A stretch of 64,000 nucleotides of DNA from Pseudomonadota bacterium (GCA_021847345.1 JAJZTW010000001.1:62001-126000); one strand, 5' to 3'; positions 36,454 to 48,253 are shown, counted from the first letter of the stretch. Notes: generated by a model not told the origin, from the sequence alone. Numbers and translations: made by a program.

Positions 36454-37881
36454 TCAGAAGTTCAGCGCGCGCGAATCGGTCGCCAGCGCGGCTTCCTTCA
36501 TCGCCTCCGACAGCGTCGGATGGGCGTGGCAGATGCGTGCGATGTCCTCGGCGCTGGCCTTGAACTCCATCGCCACGGCGGCCTCGGCGATCAGCTCGGA
36601 GGCCATCGGCCCGATCACGTGCACGCCCAGGATCTCGTCCGTGGCGGCGTCGCTGAGCATCTTGACGAAGCCCGTGGTGTCGCCCAGCGCGCGCGCGCGT
36701 CCGTTGGCCATGAACGGAAAGCTGCCGCTGCGGTAGGCTCTGCCTGCCGCCTTCAGGGCCTGCTCGGTCTGCCCCACCCAGGCGATTTCGGGGCTGGTGT
36801 AGATCACCCAGGGCACGGTGTTGAAGTCCACGTGGGGTTTCTGGCCTGCCAGGCGCTCGGCCACCGCCACCCCCTCCTCCTCGGCCTTGTGCGCCAGCAT
36901 CGGGCCGCGCACGACATCGCCGATGGCCCAGATGCCGGGCACCTCGCTGCGGCAGTCGGCATCGACCGGGATGAAGCCTCGCTCGTCGAGCTTGAGGCCG
37001 ACCTTGTCGAGCTGCAGCGCGTCGGTGTGGGGCACGCGGCCGATGGACACCATCAGCGCGTCGACCTCGAGCTGCTGCTCGCCCCCCTTGGCATCCGTGT
37101 AGCGCAGGCGCACCGGGCCGGACTTGGCCGGGGGCTTGACCTCCGAGATGTTCACGCCGAGCTGGATGTCCAGGCCCTGCCGCGTGAACTGCTTGAGCGC
37201 CTCCTTGGCCACCTGGGTGTCGGCAGCTCCCAGGAAATCGGGCAGCGCCTCGAGCACCGTGACCTTGGCCCCCAGGCGGCGCCACACCGAGCCCATTTCG
37301 AGCCCGATCACGCCGGCACCGATGATGCCCATGCGCTGCGGCACCTTGGGCAGTGCCAGCGCGCCGGTGTTGGACAGCACGCGCTGCTCGTCGAAGGGCA
37401 GGCCCGGCAGCGCGCGCGGGCGCGAGCCGGTGGCCACGATCACCTGGCGCGCGCGCAGCGTGGCAGGCTCGGCGCCCTGCACCGCGACCTCGAAGCCGGC
37501 GTCGCTGCGCCCGGCGAAGGCGGCATGGCCGTGCACGAACTTGACCTTGTTCTTCTTGAACAGGTACAGGATGCCGTCGTTGTTCTGGCGCACCACCTGC
37601 TGCTTGCGCGCCAGCATGCGCGACAGGTCGAGCTTGACCGAGCCGACGTCGATGCCGTGCTCGGCCATGCCGTGGCCGACATGCTCGTAATGCTCCGACG
37701 ACTGCAGCATCGCCTTGGACGGGATGCAGCCCACGTTGGTGCAGGTGCCGCCGGGGGCCGGTGCGCCGTCGTCGCGGCTCCACTCGTCGATGCAGGCCAC
37801 CGACAGGCCCAGTTGCGCGGCGCGGATGGCGGCGATGTAGCCGCCGGGGCCCGCGCCGATGACGATCAGGTCGTAGTCCAT
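36454..37881 (-). CDS. odhL: Dihydrolipoyl dehydrogenase, E3 of 2-oxoglutarate dehydrogenase
   Basis: This 475-residue flavoprotein reoxidises dihydrolipoamide of the 2-oxoglutarate dehydrogenase complex, making NADH. The N terminus DLIVIGAGPGGYIAA binds FAD, and the redox disulfide is C47/C52 in GGTCTNVGCIPSK. The C-terminal HAHPTLSEAMKEAAL carries the active-site histidine. Unlike the E3 of the pyruvate operon it has no lipoyl domain. A GTG start at 37893 is possible, but ATG 37881 has a GAGG site eight bases upstream. It follows odhB with nine bases between stop and start. Confidence 0.95.
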   Translation of the reverse strand: MDYDLIVIGAGPGGYIAAIRAAQLGLSVACIDEWSRDDGAPAPGGTCTNVGCIPSKAMLQSSEHYEHVGHGMAEHGIDVGSVKLDLSRMLARKQQVVRQNNDGILYLFKKNKVKFVHGHAAFAGRSDAGFEVAVQGAEPATLRARQVIVATGSRPRALPGLPFDEQRVLSNTGALALPKVPQRMGIIGAGVIGLEMGSVWRRLGAKVTVLEALPDFLGAADTQVAKEALKQFTRQGLDIQLGVNISEVKPPAKSGPVRLRYTDAKGGEQQLEVDALMVSIGRVPHTDALQLDKVGLKLDERGFIPVDADCRSEVPGIWAIGDVVRGPMLAHKAEEEGVAVAERLAGQKPHVDFNTVPWVIYTSPEIAWVGQTEQALKAAGRAYRSGSFPFMANGRARALGDTTGFVKMLSDAATDEILGVHVIGPMASELIAEAAVAMEFKASAEDIARICHAHPTLSEAMKEAALATDSRALNF

Positions 37882-37889
37882 CGCGGGCC

Positions 37890-39158
37890 TCACAGGTTGA
37901 GCAGCAGGCGCGACGGATCTTCCAGCGCCTCCTTCATGGCGACCAGTCCGAGCACGGCCTCGCGTCCGTCGATGATGCGGTGGTCGTAACTCATCGCCAG
38001 GTAGTTGATCGGGCGGATCACCACCTGGCCGTTCTCCACCACCGGCCGGTCCTTGGTCGCGTGCACGCCGAGAATGGCAGCCTGCGGCGGGTTGATGATC
38101 GGCGTGGACAGCATCGAGCCGAACACTCCGCCGTTGCTGATGGAGAAGGTGCCGCCGGTGAGTTCCTCGATCGACAGCTTGCCGTCACGCGCCTTGACGC
38201 CGAATTCGGCGATCTGGCGCTCGATGTCGGCGAAGCTCATCTGGTCGACGTTGCGCAGGATGGGCACCACCAGGCCGCGCGGGCTGCCCACCGCGATCCC
38301 GATGTCGAAATAGCCGTGGTAGATGATGTCGTTGCCGTCGACCGAGGCGTTGAGCACCGGGTACTTGCGCAGGGCGTGCACCGCCGCCTTGACAAAGAAG
38401 CTCATGAACCCGAGCTTGACCCCGTGCTCCTTCTCGAAGCGGTCCTTGTGCGCGTTGCGCAGATCCATGACCGGCTTCATGTTCACTTCGTTGAAGGTGG
38501 TCAGGATCGCGTTCTCGGATTGCGATTGCACCAGGCGCTGGGCGATGCGCGCGCGCAGGCGGCTCATCGGCACGCGCTGCTCGGGACGCTCGGCATAGGC
38601 CGACAGGTCGACCCGGGCATCCACCTGCGGCAGCGCCTGCGGGGTGTTGAACGGCGCCGCGGCCGCCGCCGCGGCTGCGGCCGGAGCCGAGGCCCTGGCA
38701 GCCACCGCACCGAGCGCGTCGCCCTTGGTGATGCGTCCGCCGCGGCCGCTGCCGGCCACCGCGTCGGCGGCCACGCCCTGCTCGGCCAGGATCTTCGCGG
38801 CCGCGGGCATGGCCACGCCGGCGCTCGCCTGCGGCGCAGCGGCCTGGGGCGCCGCAGGAGCCGCCGCCTGCGCGGGAGCCGCGGCGGGGGCGGGGGCCGC
38901 CACCGCACCGGCCTTGGCCTCGGTATCGATGGTGGCGATCAGCTCGTCGGCGACCACGGTGGCGCCATCGCCCTTGGCGATGCTGGCCAGCACGCCGGCG
39001 CTGGGAGCCGGCACTTCGAGCACGACCTTGTCGGTTTCGATCTCGATCAGGATTTCATCCTGAGCCACGGCTTCGCCGGGCTTCTTCTTCCACTGAAGCA
39101 GCGTGGCCTCGGCCACGGATTCGGACAATTGGGGGACCTTGACATCAATCAGTGCCAT
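37890..39158 (-). CDS. odhB: Dihydrolipoyllysine succinyltransferase, E2 of 2-oxoglutarate dehydrogenase
   Basis: This 422-residue core protein transfers succinyl groups to CoA. It has one N-terminal lipoyl domain with the lysine in [13 protein letters not shown], an Ala/Pro-rich linker, a peripheral-subunit-binding domain ([20 protein letters not shown]) and the acyltransferase domain ending in the catalytic [16 protein letters not shown]. The motif ETDKVVLEV, rather than ESDKA, separates it from the pyruvate complex E2. It is between odhA and odhL. Confidence 0.97.
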   Translation of the reverse strand: MALIDVKVPQLSESVAEATLLQWKKKPGEAVAQDEILIEIETDKVVLEVPAPSAGVLASIAKGDGATVVADELIATIDTEAKAGAVAAPAPAAAPAQAAAPAAPQAAAPQASAGVAMPAAAKILAEQGVAADAVAGSGRGGRITKGDALGAVAARASAPAAAAAAAAAPFNTPQALPQVDARVDLSAYAERPEQRVPMSRLRARIAQRLVQSQSENAILTTFNEVNMKPVMDLRNAHKDRFEKEHGVKLGFMSFFVKAAVHALRKYPVLNASVDGNDIIYHGYFDIGIAVGSPRGLVVPILRNVDQMSFADIERQIAEFGVKARDGKLSIEELTGGTFSISNGGVFGSMLSTPIINPPQAAILGVHATKDRPVVENGQVVIRPINYLAMSYDHRIIDGREAVLGLVAMKEALEDPSRLLLNL

Positions 39159-39261
39159 GGTGGGATCTCGCGATGGGTAGGGTGTATGGGGTGGTGGACG
39201 GCGCGAGGCTCACGCCGCGCCGTGCAGGGCGCGCGGCACGGCCGCGCGCCCCCTGGCGGAC

Positions 39262-42117
<2,856 letters not shown>

Positions 42118-42565
42118 GGTGAGCTCACTGTTACGCCGGGTCTGCCGGCAGGGAGTGGGTGAAGCACCATGCGCGCCCCCGGGTACCCCGCGCACGCGCA
42201 CAGCGGTCCGATGACGCCTGAACCTTCGGGTACTTTAGCAGCGCTTTTGATGCAACGCAAAACACTTCACAACACCAGAAAACCCAGATTCTCCCTTTTA
42301 TTACACGGTAATTTTCGCTTTTTGTGGAAATTCGTGCTGAAAAGAAACCATACGATCCAAATCATTGCCATGCCGCGTCAGCCCGATCCGGCAAGCCGGC
42401 GAGCGACACGACCGTTGCCGCATCGCCCGCGGGCCGCACGCAACACGCCGAGCCAAGGGAACTTTGCGCTCCTCGCCCCGTCGAACGCAACAGCGCGCCG
42501 GCGAACCGCCTCCGCCGCCCTCGCCTGCGCCCCAACCTCACCCCGCCCACCCAGGAACCGAAGCG
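42118..42565. other. Divergent spacer between odhA and the CVNH protein gene
   Basis: These 448 bp hold no gene I can support. The middle (about 42225-42370) is strikingly AT-rich for this genome and contains the odhA promoter and probably one for the CVNH gene; the part from 42370 to 42565 is GC-rich again. A GGAACCG site precedes ATG 42566. A small RNA or leader peptide cannot be excluded, but no terminator or conserved reading frame supports one. Confidence 0.5.
42232..42260 (-). promoter_or_regulatory. Sigma70 promoter of the odhA operon
   Basis: On the minus strand the hexamers TTGCGT (42260-42255) and TAAAGT (42237-42232) are separated by 17 bp, giving four matches of six in each to the consensus. 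The start of transcription would fall near 42225, leaving a leader of roughly 108 bases before ATG 42117. Confidence 0.5.
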
Positions 42566-43975
42566 ATGCACGCACTGTCTGCCGCTCCCCGGCGCATCGC
42601 GTGCCTCCCGGGCGCATGCGCGCTGCTGTTGGCGGCGTGGGCCGCTCCGTCGCACGCAGTGACCGGTGCGGCCTATGCCTACGCATGGGCACGCTCGAAT
42701 GGCGACACCACCTACGTGGTGCCCGTCAACGACACCGGCCAGCTGATTCGCGTACTCGGCACCGACTACCGCCAGAGCGTGCACGTGCCCGAGGTCGAGG
42801 CCGTGGACCTCCCCGGCGGCTACGACCCATCGCAGCGCGCGCCCGGCGCCTACGGCGCGTCGCACCCGCAGCTGGCAGCGATCGGCGCCGACTTCGGCGC
42901 TCTGTTCGCGTCCGGCGAGCCGCGCGGATTCCGCTTCAAGCCCGACGACGACCCCACCGGCTCGGGCCCGGACGACGGCTGGTTCGTGGTGACCCATTAC
43001 CAGACCGTGTGCGACGGACGTGCGCTGCGTTTCCGGGCGGTCGCCTGGTCAGGGCGCGACGGCAACGACGGCCAGACCAGCACATCGCGAGCCGACGACG
43101 ACAAGGCGCTGACGCCGATCGCGGCCGGCGCCGTGCTGGCTTCGCTTCCGCGTGGCCAGGCCAGCGACCTCGTGGGCAGATATGGACGCGCGCTGACGCC
43201 GAGGCAGCTGCAGCAGGAAATCGAGCAAGGCTCGGTCGGCCCGCTGCGAATCGACTTTGCCGCGTTGCTGCCGGGGGTGGCCCGACCGATCGCGATTCCC
43301 GACTTCCTGGCGCTGGCGCAGGTGCTCGACGTCGAGCACCACTTCGGCGGCAAGGGCGCAGGCACCCGACTGCACTACGTCAACTTCCTCGCCGACGGCG
43401 ATTCCCGGGTCACGCAGGTGATCTCGGACACCCCGATGCACCAGCAGATCGTCATCGACGACTGCCTGATGATCAACGCCATCGGACAGGATGTGCCCTA
43501 CGGCGACGACCGCAAGGGGATCGAGCACCTGGCCCCGGAGCTGGAAGACGCGGTGCTGACCACCGTGTTCTCGCACGCGCTGCCCGGCCACGGCATCAGC
43601 GCGGCGAGCAGCTGCGCGTTGCGTACCGACGACAGCGGCCGACGCTTCGACGGCGCCTGCCTCGACGCCGCCGGAAACCCGGTGCCGGCATCGCTCGACG
43701 CGACGGCCTGCACGAATGCGCTCGACATCGTCAATGACAACGGCGTGCTGCGCTGCTCCGGCGAGAAGATCCCGCGCCCCGCGGGCAGCTACCTCGAGGC
43801 CTGCAGCAACGTGCAATGGGACGGCGCGACGCTGCGCGCGGGCTGCGGCCCGCGCGACTGGCGGGTCGTCTCGACACTCGACTACGCCGGGCAATGCCGT
43901 GCCGGCTCCACCGTGAGCTTCGACTGGAGCGCGGCCAGGCTGAGCTGCGACAGCCCCGCGATCTCCGGGCGCTGA
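42566..43975 (+). CDS. Secreted protein with C-terminal cyanovirin-N (CVNH) domain
   Basis: This 469-residue protein starts at ATG 42566 after AGGAACCG. A signal peptide ends near PSHA (residue 31). Residues 32-345 form a domain I do not recognise (one cysteine pair, C149 and C300). Residues about 346-463 match the CVNH lectin fold as two half-repeats: cysteines C350/C365/C382/C397 and C413/C427/C444/C461, with the signature NDNGVLRC in the first and PAGSYLEACSNVQWDG, TLDYAGQC and RLSC in the second. The 15- and 14-residue cysteine spacings match the two disulfides of cyanovirin-N. CVNH domains bind oligosaccharides in several proteins; binding here is inferred. It stands alone between the odh and sox operons. 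Confidence 0.85.
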   Translation: MHALSAAPRRIACLPGACALLLAAWAAPSHAVTGAAYAYAWARSNGDTTYVVPVNDTGQLIRVLGTDYRQSVHVPEVEAVDLPGGYDPSQRAPGAYGASHPQLAAIGADFGALFASGEPRGFRFKPDDDPTGSGPDDGWFVVTHYQTVCDGRALRFRAVAWSGRDGNDGQTSTSRADDDKALTPIAAGAVLASLPRGQASDLVGRYGRALTPRQLQQEIEQGSVGPLRIDFAALLPGVARPIAIPDFLALAQVLDVEHHFGGKGAGTRLHYVNFLADGDSRVTQVISDTPMHQQIVIDDCLMINAIGQDVPYGDDRKGIEHLAPELEDAVLTTVFSHALPGHGISAASSCALRTDDSGRRFDGACLDAAGNPVPASLDATACTNALDIVNDNGVLRCSGEKIPRPAGSYLEACSNVQWDGATLRAGCGPRDWRVVSTLDYAGQCRAGSTVSFDWSAARLSCDSPAISGR

Positions 43976-43978
43976 GTT

Positions 43979-44010
43979 CGCGGCGGGTGCCGAGACAGGC
44001 GCCCGCCGCG
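43979..44010. terminator. Hairpin between the CVNH gene and soxB
   Basis: A perfect 9-bp inverted repeat (CGCGGCGGG at 43979-43987 with CCCGCCGCG at 44002-44010) sits between two convergent genes. No T-tract follows on either strand, so it could be a weak bidirectional terminator or just stabilise the 3' ends of both mRNAs. Confidence 0.5.
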
Positions 44011-44021
44011 GGCTTGCCGGC

Positions 44022-45749
44022 TCAGGCGTCAGCCAGCCCCGCGTTGCCGGCCACGCCGATCAGGCGCGGCTGGTTCGGCTTGAGGGGCTTGACCGTCGGG
44101 TTGTGCTTCAGGTACTCCTCGACGATATCCCAGATCGGCGGGTTCGACGCCTGCGCCGAAGCCTGCTGCACCGGAGCCCAGCCTGCCACCTTGTAGGTCT
44201 TCTTCGGATCGATCGGCTTGCCGTGCAGGCGCATGTCCTGGATGCGGTTGCCCGATTTCTCTCCCGGCGCGCAGGCGTAGGTCAGCGCTCCCACGCGAAC
44301 CATGTCACCGCCCTGCTGGTAGTACGGGTCCGGGTTGAACAGGTTGTCGCACACGTCCTCCATCACCGCCTTGACGGTGGCTCCGGTCATGTCGGTGAGC
44401 GTGCAGTACGGGTAGGTGATGGCCAGCTGGGTCATCAGGGCCTCGCGCGTGATCGGCTCGCCCGGCAGCAGGCTGCCTCCCCAGCGGAAGCCCGGCGAGA
44501 AGGCGAGGTCGCCGCCGCGCACCGCCAGCATGGCATCGAGCACCAACTGGTCCCAGGTGCCGTTGAAGTTGCCGCGTCGATACAGCACGCCCTCGGTATG
44601 CCCCAGCACCTCGGTCAACTTGGCCTCGTAGGGCGCGCGCACCTTCTTGATCAGCGCCTGCATGTCCGGATCGGCGGGCAACAGCTTGGAGAACACAGGC
44701 AGCAGGCGGTACTTGTAGCCCACCATCTTGCCGCCGCGAACGTCGAAGTCCATGACCGCCAGGAACTTGCCGTGCGAGCCCGCGTTGGTCACCAGGGTCA
44801 TGCCGCCCGACGGACGGCGCACCTCGACCGCGACGGCCTCGCCGTCGTGGGTGTGGCCACCGAAGATGCAGTCGATGCCGTCGACCAGCGAGGCCATCTT
44901 GCGGTCCACGTCCATGCCGTTGTGCGAGATCACCACCACCAGCTGGGCGCCCTTGGCTCGCACTTCCTTGACCACCTTTTGCATGTGGTCCGTATCGATG
45001 CCGAAAGTCCAGTCCGGCATCATGTAGGCCGGGTTGGCGATCGGGGTGTAGGGAAAGGCCTGCCCGATGATCGCCACCTGCACGCCGTTCATCTGCTTCA
45101 TGACGTAGTCGGGAAACACCGGATCGCCGAAGTCGGCGGTCTTGACGTTCTGCGCGACGAAGTCGATGCGACCCTTGAAGTCCTTGGAGATGATCTCCTT
45201 GACGCGGTCCTGGCCGTAGGTGAACTCCCAGTGCGCGGTCATCACGTCGACGCCCAACTGCAGCTGCGCGTCGACCATGTCCTGCCCCTTGGTCCACAGC
45301 GACAGCGCCGTGCCTTGCCAGGTATCGCCACCGTCGAGCAGCAGCGCCCCCGGACGCGAGGCCTTCAGTCGCTTGACCAGCGTGGCGATGTGCGCGTATC
45401 CGCCCATCGTGCCGTACTGCTTCGCCGCCCGCTCGAAATCCAGGTAGGTGAACGCGTAGGACTCGCGGCTGTCGGGCTTGAATCCCACGCGCTTGAGATA
45501 GTCGGCCCCGACCAGGTGCGGCAGATGCCCGCTCATGCTGCCCACGCCGATGTTCACGCTGGGCTCGCGGAAATACAGCGGTTGCAGGTGCGCGTGGCTG
45601 TCGGTCATGTGCAGGAAATGCACATTGCCGGTGACCGGCGGGCTGTACAGCGCGTCGACCTCGGCTGCGCTGGCCTCGCGCATCATGGGAAAACCGCTGA
45701 CACCGGCTGCTGCCAGCACACTCAGAAATTCGCGGCGGGTAATGCTCAT
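44022..45749 (-). CDS. soxB: SoxB thiosulfohydrolase
   Basis: This 575-residue periplasmic enzyme hydrolyses the terminal sulfonate from SoxY-bound cysteine S-thiosulfonate, releasing sulfate. It belongs to the 5'-nucleotidase/metallophosphoesterase fold: HMTDSHAHLQPLYFREPSVN, LLDGGDTWQGTALSLWTKGQDM and CIFGGHTHDG supply dimanganese ligands. A twin-arginine signal (SITRREFLSVLAAAG) directs export of the folded protein. The length is normal. It is the last gene of the sox operon and is preceded by GAGG and, 16 bp further up, by a terminator-like hairpin. Confidence 0.97.
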   Translation of the reverse strand: MSITRREFLSVLAAAGVSGFPMMREASAAEVDALYSPPVTGNVHFLHMTDSHAHLQPLYFREPSVNIGVGSMSGHLPHLVGADYLKRVGFKPDSRESYAFTYLDFERAAKQYGTMGGYAHIATLVKRLKASRPGALLLDGGDTWQGTALSLWTKGQDMVDAQLQLGVDVMTAHWEFTYGQDRVKEIISKDFKGRIDFVAQNVKTADFGDPVFPDYVMKQMNGVQVAIIGQAFPYTPIANPAYMMPDWTFGIDTDHMQKVVKEVRAKGAQLVVVISHNGMDVDRKMASLVDGIDCIFGGHTHDGEAVAVEVRRPSGGMTLVTNAGSHGKFLAVMDFDVRGGKMVGYKYRLLPVFSKLLPADPDMQALIKKVRAPYEAKLTEVLGHTEGVLYRRGNFNGTWDQLVLDAMLAVRGGDLAFSPGFRWGGSLLPGEPITREALMTQLAITYPYCTLTDMTGATVKAVMEDVCDNLFNPDPYYQQGGDMVRVGALTYACAPGEKSGNRIQDMRLHGKPIDPKKTYKVAGWAPVQQASAQASNPPIWDIVEEYLKHNPTVKPLKPNQPRLIGVAGNAGLADA

Positions 45750-45764
45750 GGCGGATCCTCGACG

Positions 45765-45797
45765 AAAAAAAAGCCCGCCTCATGCAGCATGGCGGGC
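45765..45797 (-). terminator. Terminator-like hairpin between soxX and soxB
   Basis: On the minus strand GCCCGCC (45797-45791) pairs with GGCGGGC (45779-45773) around an 11-base loop and is followed by eight T (45772-45765). It begins 39 bp after the soxX stop and ends 16 bp before soxB. It has all features of an intrinsic terminator, although both genes belong to the same cluster. Confidence 0.8.
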
Positions 45798-45835
45798 AGC
45801 ACGGTACGACCAGGCCGCGACCGCGGCCCCGGCGA

Positions 45836-46486
45836 TTACTTGTTGACCGGTGAGTTCGGATCCATCAGCAGGGCCATCACGTCCTTCATCTGCTGCTGGG
45901 TCAGGATCTTGTGCGCACCGAAGGGCGGCATGTAGCTGCAGGCGTTGAACGCGCCCGAGTTGTAGATGCGAGCCCACGTGTACTTCAGGATGGCCTCGCT
46001 GTCGCCACGCAGCTTCGCGTAGTGGTACAGCTCGGGGCCGATGTTGCCTTGCGACGGGTCGTTGGCGATCATCTTGTGACAGGCCAGGCAGTTGCCGCCG
46101 TTGGGCGTTCCCGGCTTGTCGCTCCACTGCATGCCCTTGCCGTTCTCGGCGATCTTCAAGCCTTCCTTCCAGTCGCCCAGGTACTTGCCGTCGGCCGGGT
46201 ACACCACGCCGGCCTGCGCCTTCGCCTCCAGGCTCTTGGCCAGCGCGTCGGGCATCGGCTTGCCCAGGTAATCGTACTTGGAGCACTCGTACTGGGCTTC
46301 GGTCTGCTTCAGGCGCGAGACCTTGGCCTGGCCCTTGTCGGCGAAGTCGTTTTTCAGGATGCCCTGGAACGACGCCGTGGCGAAGGGATTGCCCGCCTGC
46401 GCGGAGGCTTCCTGCTTGGCGCCCGCGCAGCCCGCCAGCATGGCGGCACCCAGCGCTGCCGACGCGAATAGTGCGAATTTTTTCAT
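45836..46486 (-). CDS. soxX: SoxX c-type cytochrome, predicted lipoprotein
   Basis: This 216-residue monohaem cytochrome is one half of SoxAX, which attaches thiosulfate to SoxY. The haem site is CLACH (GGNCLACHKMI) and a methionine in SYMPPFG is the likely distal ligand. The N terminus has a perfect lipobox, MLAGC with C20, so the protein may be lipid-anchored, unusual compared with soluble SoxX. It belongs to the longer SoxX form, with about 90 residues before the haem domain including an extra cysteine (ECSKYDYLGK). AGGAG precedes ATG 46486. It is 13 bp after soxA. Confidence 0.93.
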   Translation of the reverse strand: MKKFALFASAALGAAMLAGCAGAKQEASAQAGNPFATASFQGILKNDFADKGQAKVSRLKQTEAQYECSKYDYLGKPMPDALAKSLEAKAQAGVVYPADGKYLGDWKEGLKIAENGKGMQWSDKPGTPNGGNCLACHKMIANDPSQGNIGPELYHYAKLRGDSEAILKYTWARIYNSGAFNACSYMPPFGAHKILTQQQMKDVMALLMDPNSPVNK

Positions 46487-46499
46487 GTCGTCTCCTGGC

Positions 46500-47342
46500 T
46501 CAGCGCTTGAAGGTCGGCGTATCCAGCGTGGCTCCGTTGGAATTCACGCCCATGTAGGTGATCAGGTCGATCACTGCGTTGGAGGTGAATTTCGGCGCCG
46601 GCCAGCGTTGCTGGCGCTCGCACGCCAGCATGCGCCACTCCAGCGTGCGCGCGACGCCCTGCGAGTTCGGGTACGCCGGCCACGTCGCGTAGGACTTCGC
46701 TGCCTCGGCATTGGTCAGGTTGGGAAGCGCCGAGATCTTGATGCGCTTGCCGCTTTCCGAGTGGCACGCGGCGCAGGAGAAGCTGAAGGGCCCCGCACGG
46801 TAGAAGAACAGCTTCTTGCCGTTTTCGTAAGCCAGCTTTTCCTGCGGATTGTTCTGGGGAATGTCGATCTTCATGCCCTTGGATTCATGCGCGACATACA
46901 TCGCGAGGTTCTCCAACGGCGACGCGTTACCCCCTTCCTTGGCGAAAGGCGCCTTGTCGGCCTCCTTGGCCGAGAAACCCTGCAGGGTTTCCATGCAGGT
47001 CACCAGGCGCGATTCGAGATCCTGCACGCGACCGGTGTCGGGGAAATAGCGCGGCAGCTGCGCATAGGCGCCCTTGACCACGCCCGGGCCCAAGCCCAGG
47101 TCGCACTGCTGCAGCGAGGCGTGCTTGGGACCGCGCTTCTCACTCCACAGCTTCTTGCCGTCGTCGATGTTGAAGTCGGCCGGGTTGCCACCCATCTCGT
47201 TCATCATCTGCAGGTAGGCGTTGCCTTCCTGGCTCACGGAATCGGCCGCCTGCGCCTGCACGGCACCGGCCCCCACCAGCAGCAGCACGGGAAGGGTGAT
47301 CCCGGCCAGTGCGGCCATCTTCTTAGGTAGTCGCTGTTTCAT
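46500..47342 (-). CDS. soxA: SoxA c-type cytochrome (monohaem type)
   Basis: This 280-residue periplasmic protein is the catalytic half of SoxAX. A signal peptide (ALAGITLPVLLLVGAGAVQAQA) is followed by an N-terminal domain in which the first CXXCH is lost and C80 and C116 remain, as in monohaem SoxA where they form a disulfide. The single haem site is CAACH (C190/C193). C241 in MLACERQQRWP is the axial cysteine that carries the persulfide or thiosulfate adduct. AGGAG precedes ATG 47342. It lies between soxZ and soxX; soxZ ends 71 bp upstream. Confidence 0.95.
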   Translation of the reverse strand: MKQRLPKKMAALAGITLPVLLLVGAGAVQAQAADSVSQEGNAYLQMMNEMGGNPADFNIDDGKKLWSEKRGPKHASLQQCDLGLGPGVVKGAYAQLPRYFPDTGRVQDLESRLVTCMETLQGFSAKEADKAPFAKEGGNASPLENLAMYVAHESKGMKIDIPQNNPQEKLAYENGKKLFFYRAGPFSFSCAACHSESGKRIKISALPNLTNAEAAKSYATWPAYPNSQGVARTLEWRMLACERQQRWPAPKFTSNAVIDLITYMGVNSNGATLDTPTFKR

Positions 47343-47413
47343 GGTCTCCTCGCGAACAGTTCGTGCTACTTGCTGCAACGGACAAGGCCCGGCAGTGCCG
47401 GGCCCTGGGCGAA

Positions 47414-47725
47414 TCACGACACCGTGGTGCTGCCGGTCTGGGTCTCGCCCTTGTTGTCCAGCCAGGTCACGGAGACCGTGTCGCCCGACTTGCCGCCCTT
47501 GAAGCTGAACTCCAGGAACGGGTTCTTGGAAATCGCGGTTCCCCAGTCGCAGTTCATCACTTCCTTGTCGCCGTGCTTGCAGATCACGGACTGGATGAAG
47601 TGGGCGGGGATCAGCTTGCCGTCGGGGCCCTTGAGCAGGCCGGTGTCCTCGGGGTGGGTCATCAGCACGCGGACGACGACGGTGTCGCCTTCGACGCTTG
47701 CGCGCATGCGCATCGGATTGGGCAT
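47414..47725 (-). CDS. soxZ: SoxZ sulfur-carrier subunit
   Basis: This 103-residue immunoglobulin-like protein pairs with SoxY to form the SoxYZ carrier. It starts MPNPMRMRASVEGDTVVVRVLMTHPEDTG and contains IPAHFIQSVICKHGDKEVMNCDWG, both typical. It has no signal peptide and is exported as a complex with SoxY. GGAG lies six bases before ATG 47725. Confidence 0.96.
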   Translation of the reverse strand: MPNPMRMRASVEGDTVVVRVLMTHPEDTGLLKGPDGKLIPAHFIQSVICKHGDKEVMNCDWGTAISKNPFLEFSFKGGKSGDTVSVTWLDNKGETQTGSTTVS

Positions 47726-47779
47726 TTCAAACTCCAGAAAAAATTTGCTGAGGAAGGTCGGACGCGGTAGCCAGCGGCA

Positions 47780-48253
47780 TCAGCCGCCACAGCCGCCCAG
47801 CGTGACCTTGATTTCCTTCTTGCTGTAGAGCAGCTTGTCGCCCACGCGCGCGACGGCGTAGACGTCGGCGGTCTTGGCCATCTTGATGCGCGTGGCGACG
47901 CTGGGCACGGCACCTTCGCCCATCTTGAACGTGGCCACCAGCGCGGTCGGGTTCTTCTCCACGACGATGCCCAGCATGGTCACGCCGCTCGCGGTGGACT
48001 TGATGCCCACCGGCACGACCGCGCCGTTCTCGGCGATGTCCGGACCGATGATCGACACATCGCTGCTGGCGGTGGCGGTGCAACCCATGCCCTTGGCGAT
48101 CTCATCCAGGGTGTGGGCCTCGAACAACTTCGGATCCCAACCCGGGGCATCGGCGGCCTGGGCCACCGAGGGCAGGAGGCCGGCCGTGGCGGCCAGGCCG
48201 GCGACGGTCGCGCCAGCACCGAGCTGCATGACCTGACGACGAGACTGATTCAT
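47780..48253 (-). CDS. soxY: SoxY sulfur-carrier protein
   Basis: This 157-residue protein carries pathway intermediates on the cysteine of its C-terminal swinging arm, GGCGG (C155), exactly at the end of the protein. An N-terminal twin-arginine-like signal (MNQSRRQVMQLGAGATVAGL) exports the SoxYZ complex. An extra cysteine is present in the mature part (GMGCTATA). A ribosome-binding site GAGGAG lies before ATG 48253. soxZ follows after 54 bp. Confidence 0.97.
   Translation of the reverse strand: MNQSRRQVMQLGAGATVAGLAATAGLLPSVAQAADAPGWDPKLFEAHTLDEIAKGMGCTATASSDVSIIGPDIAENGAVVPVGIKSTASGVTMLGIVVEKNPTALVATFKMGEGAVPSVATRIKMAKTADVYAVARVGDKLLYSKKEIKVTLGGCGG

Noticed and set aside
42118-42565. A small gene or leader peptide in the AT-rich odhA/CVNH spacer
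   Set aside because: Open frames that cross it are low-complexity and lack a ribosome-binding site; promoter content explains the AT richness.
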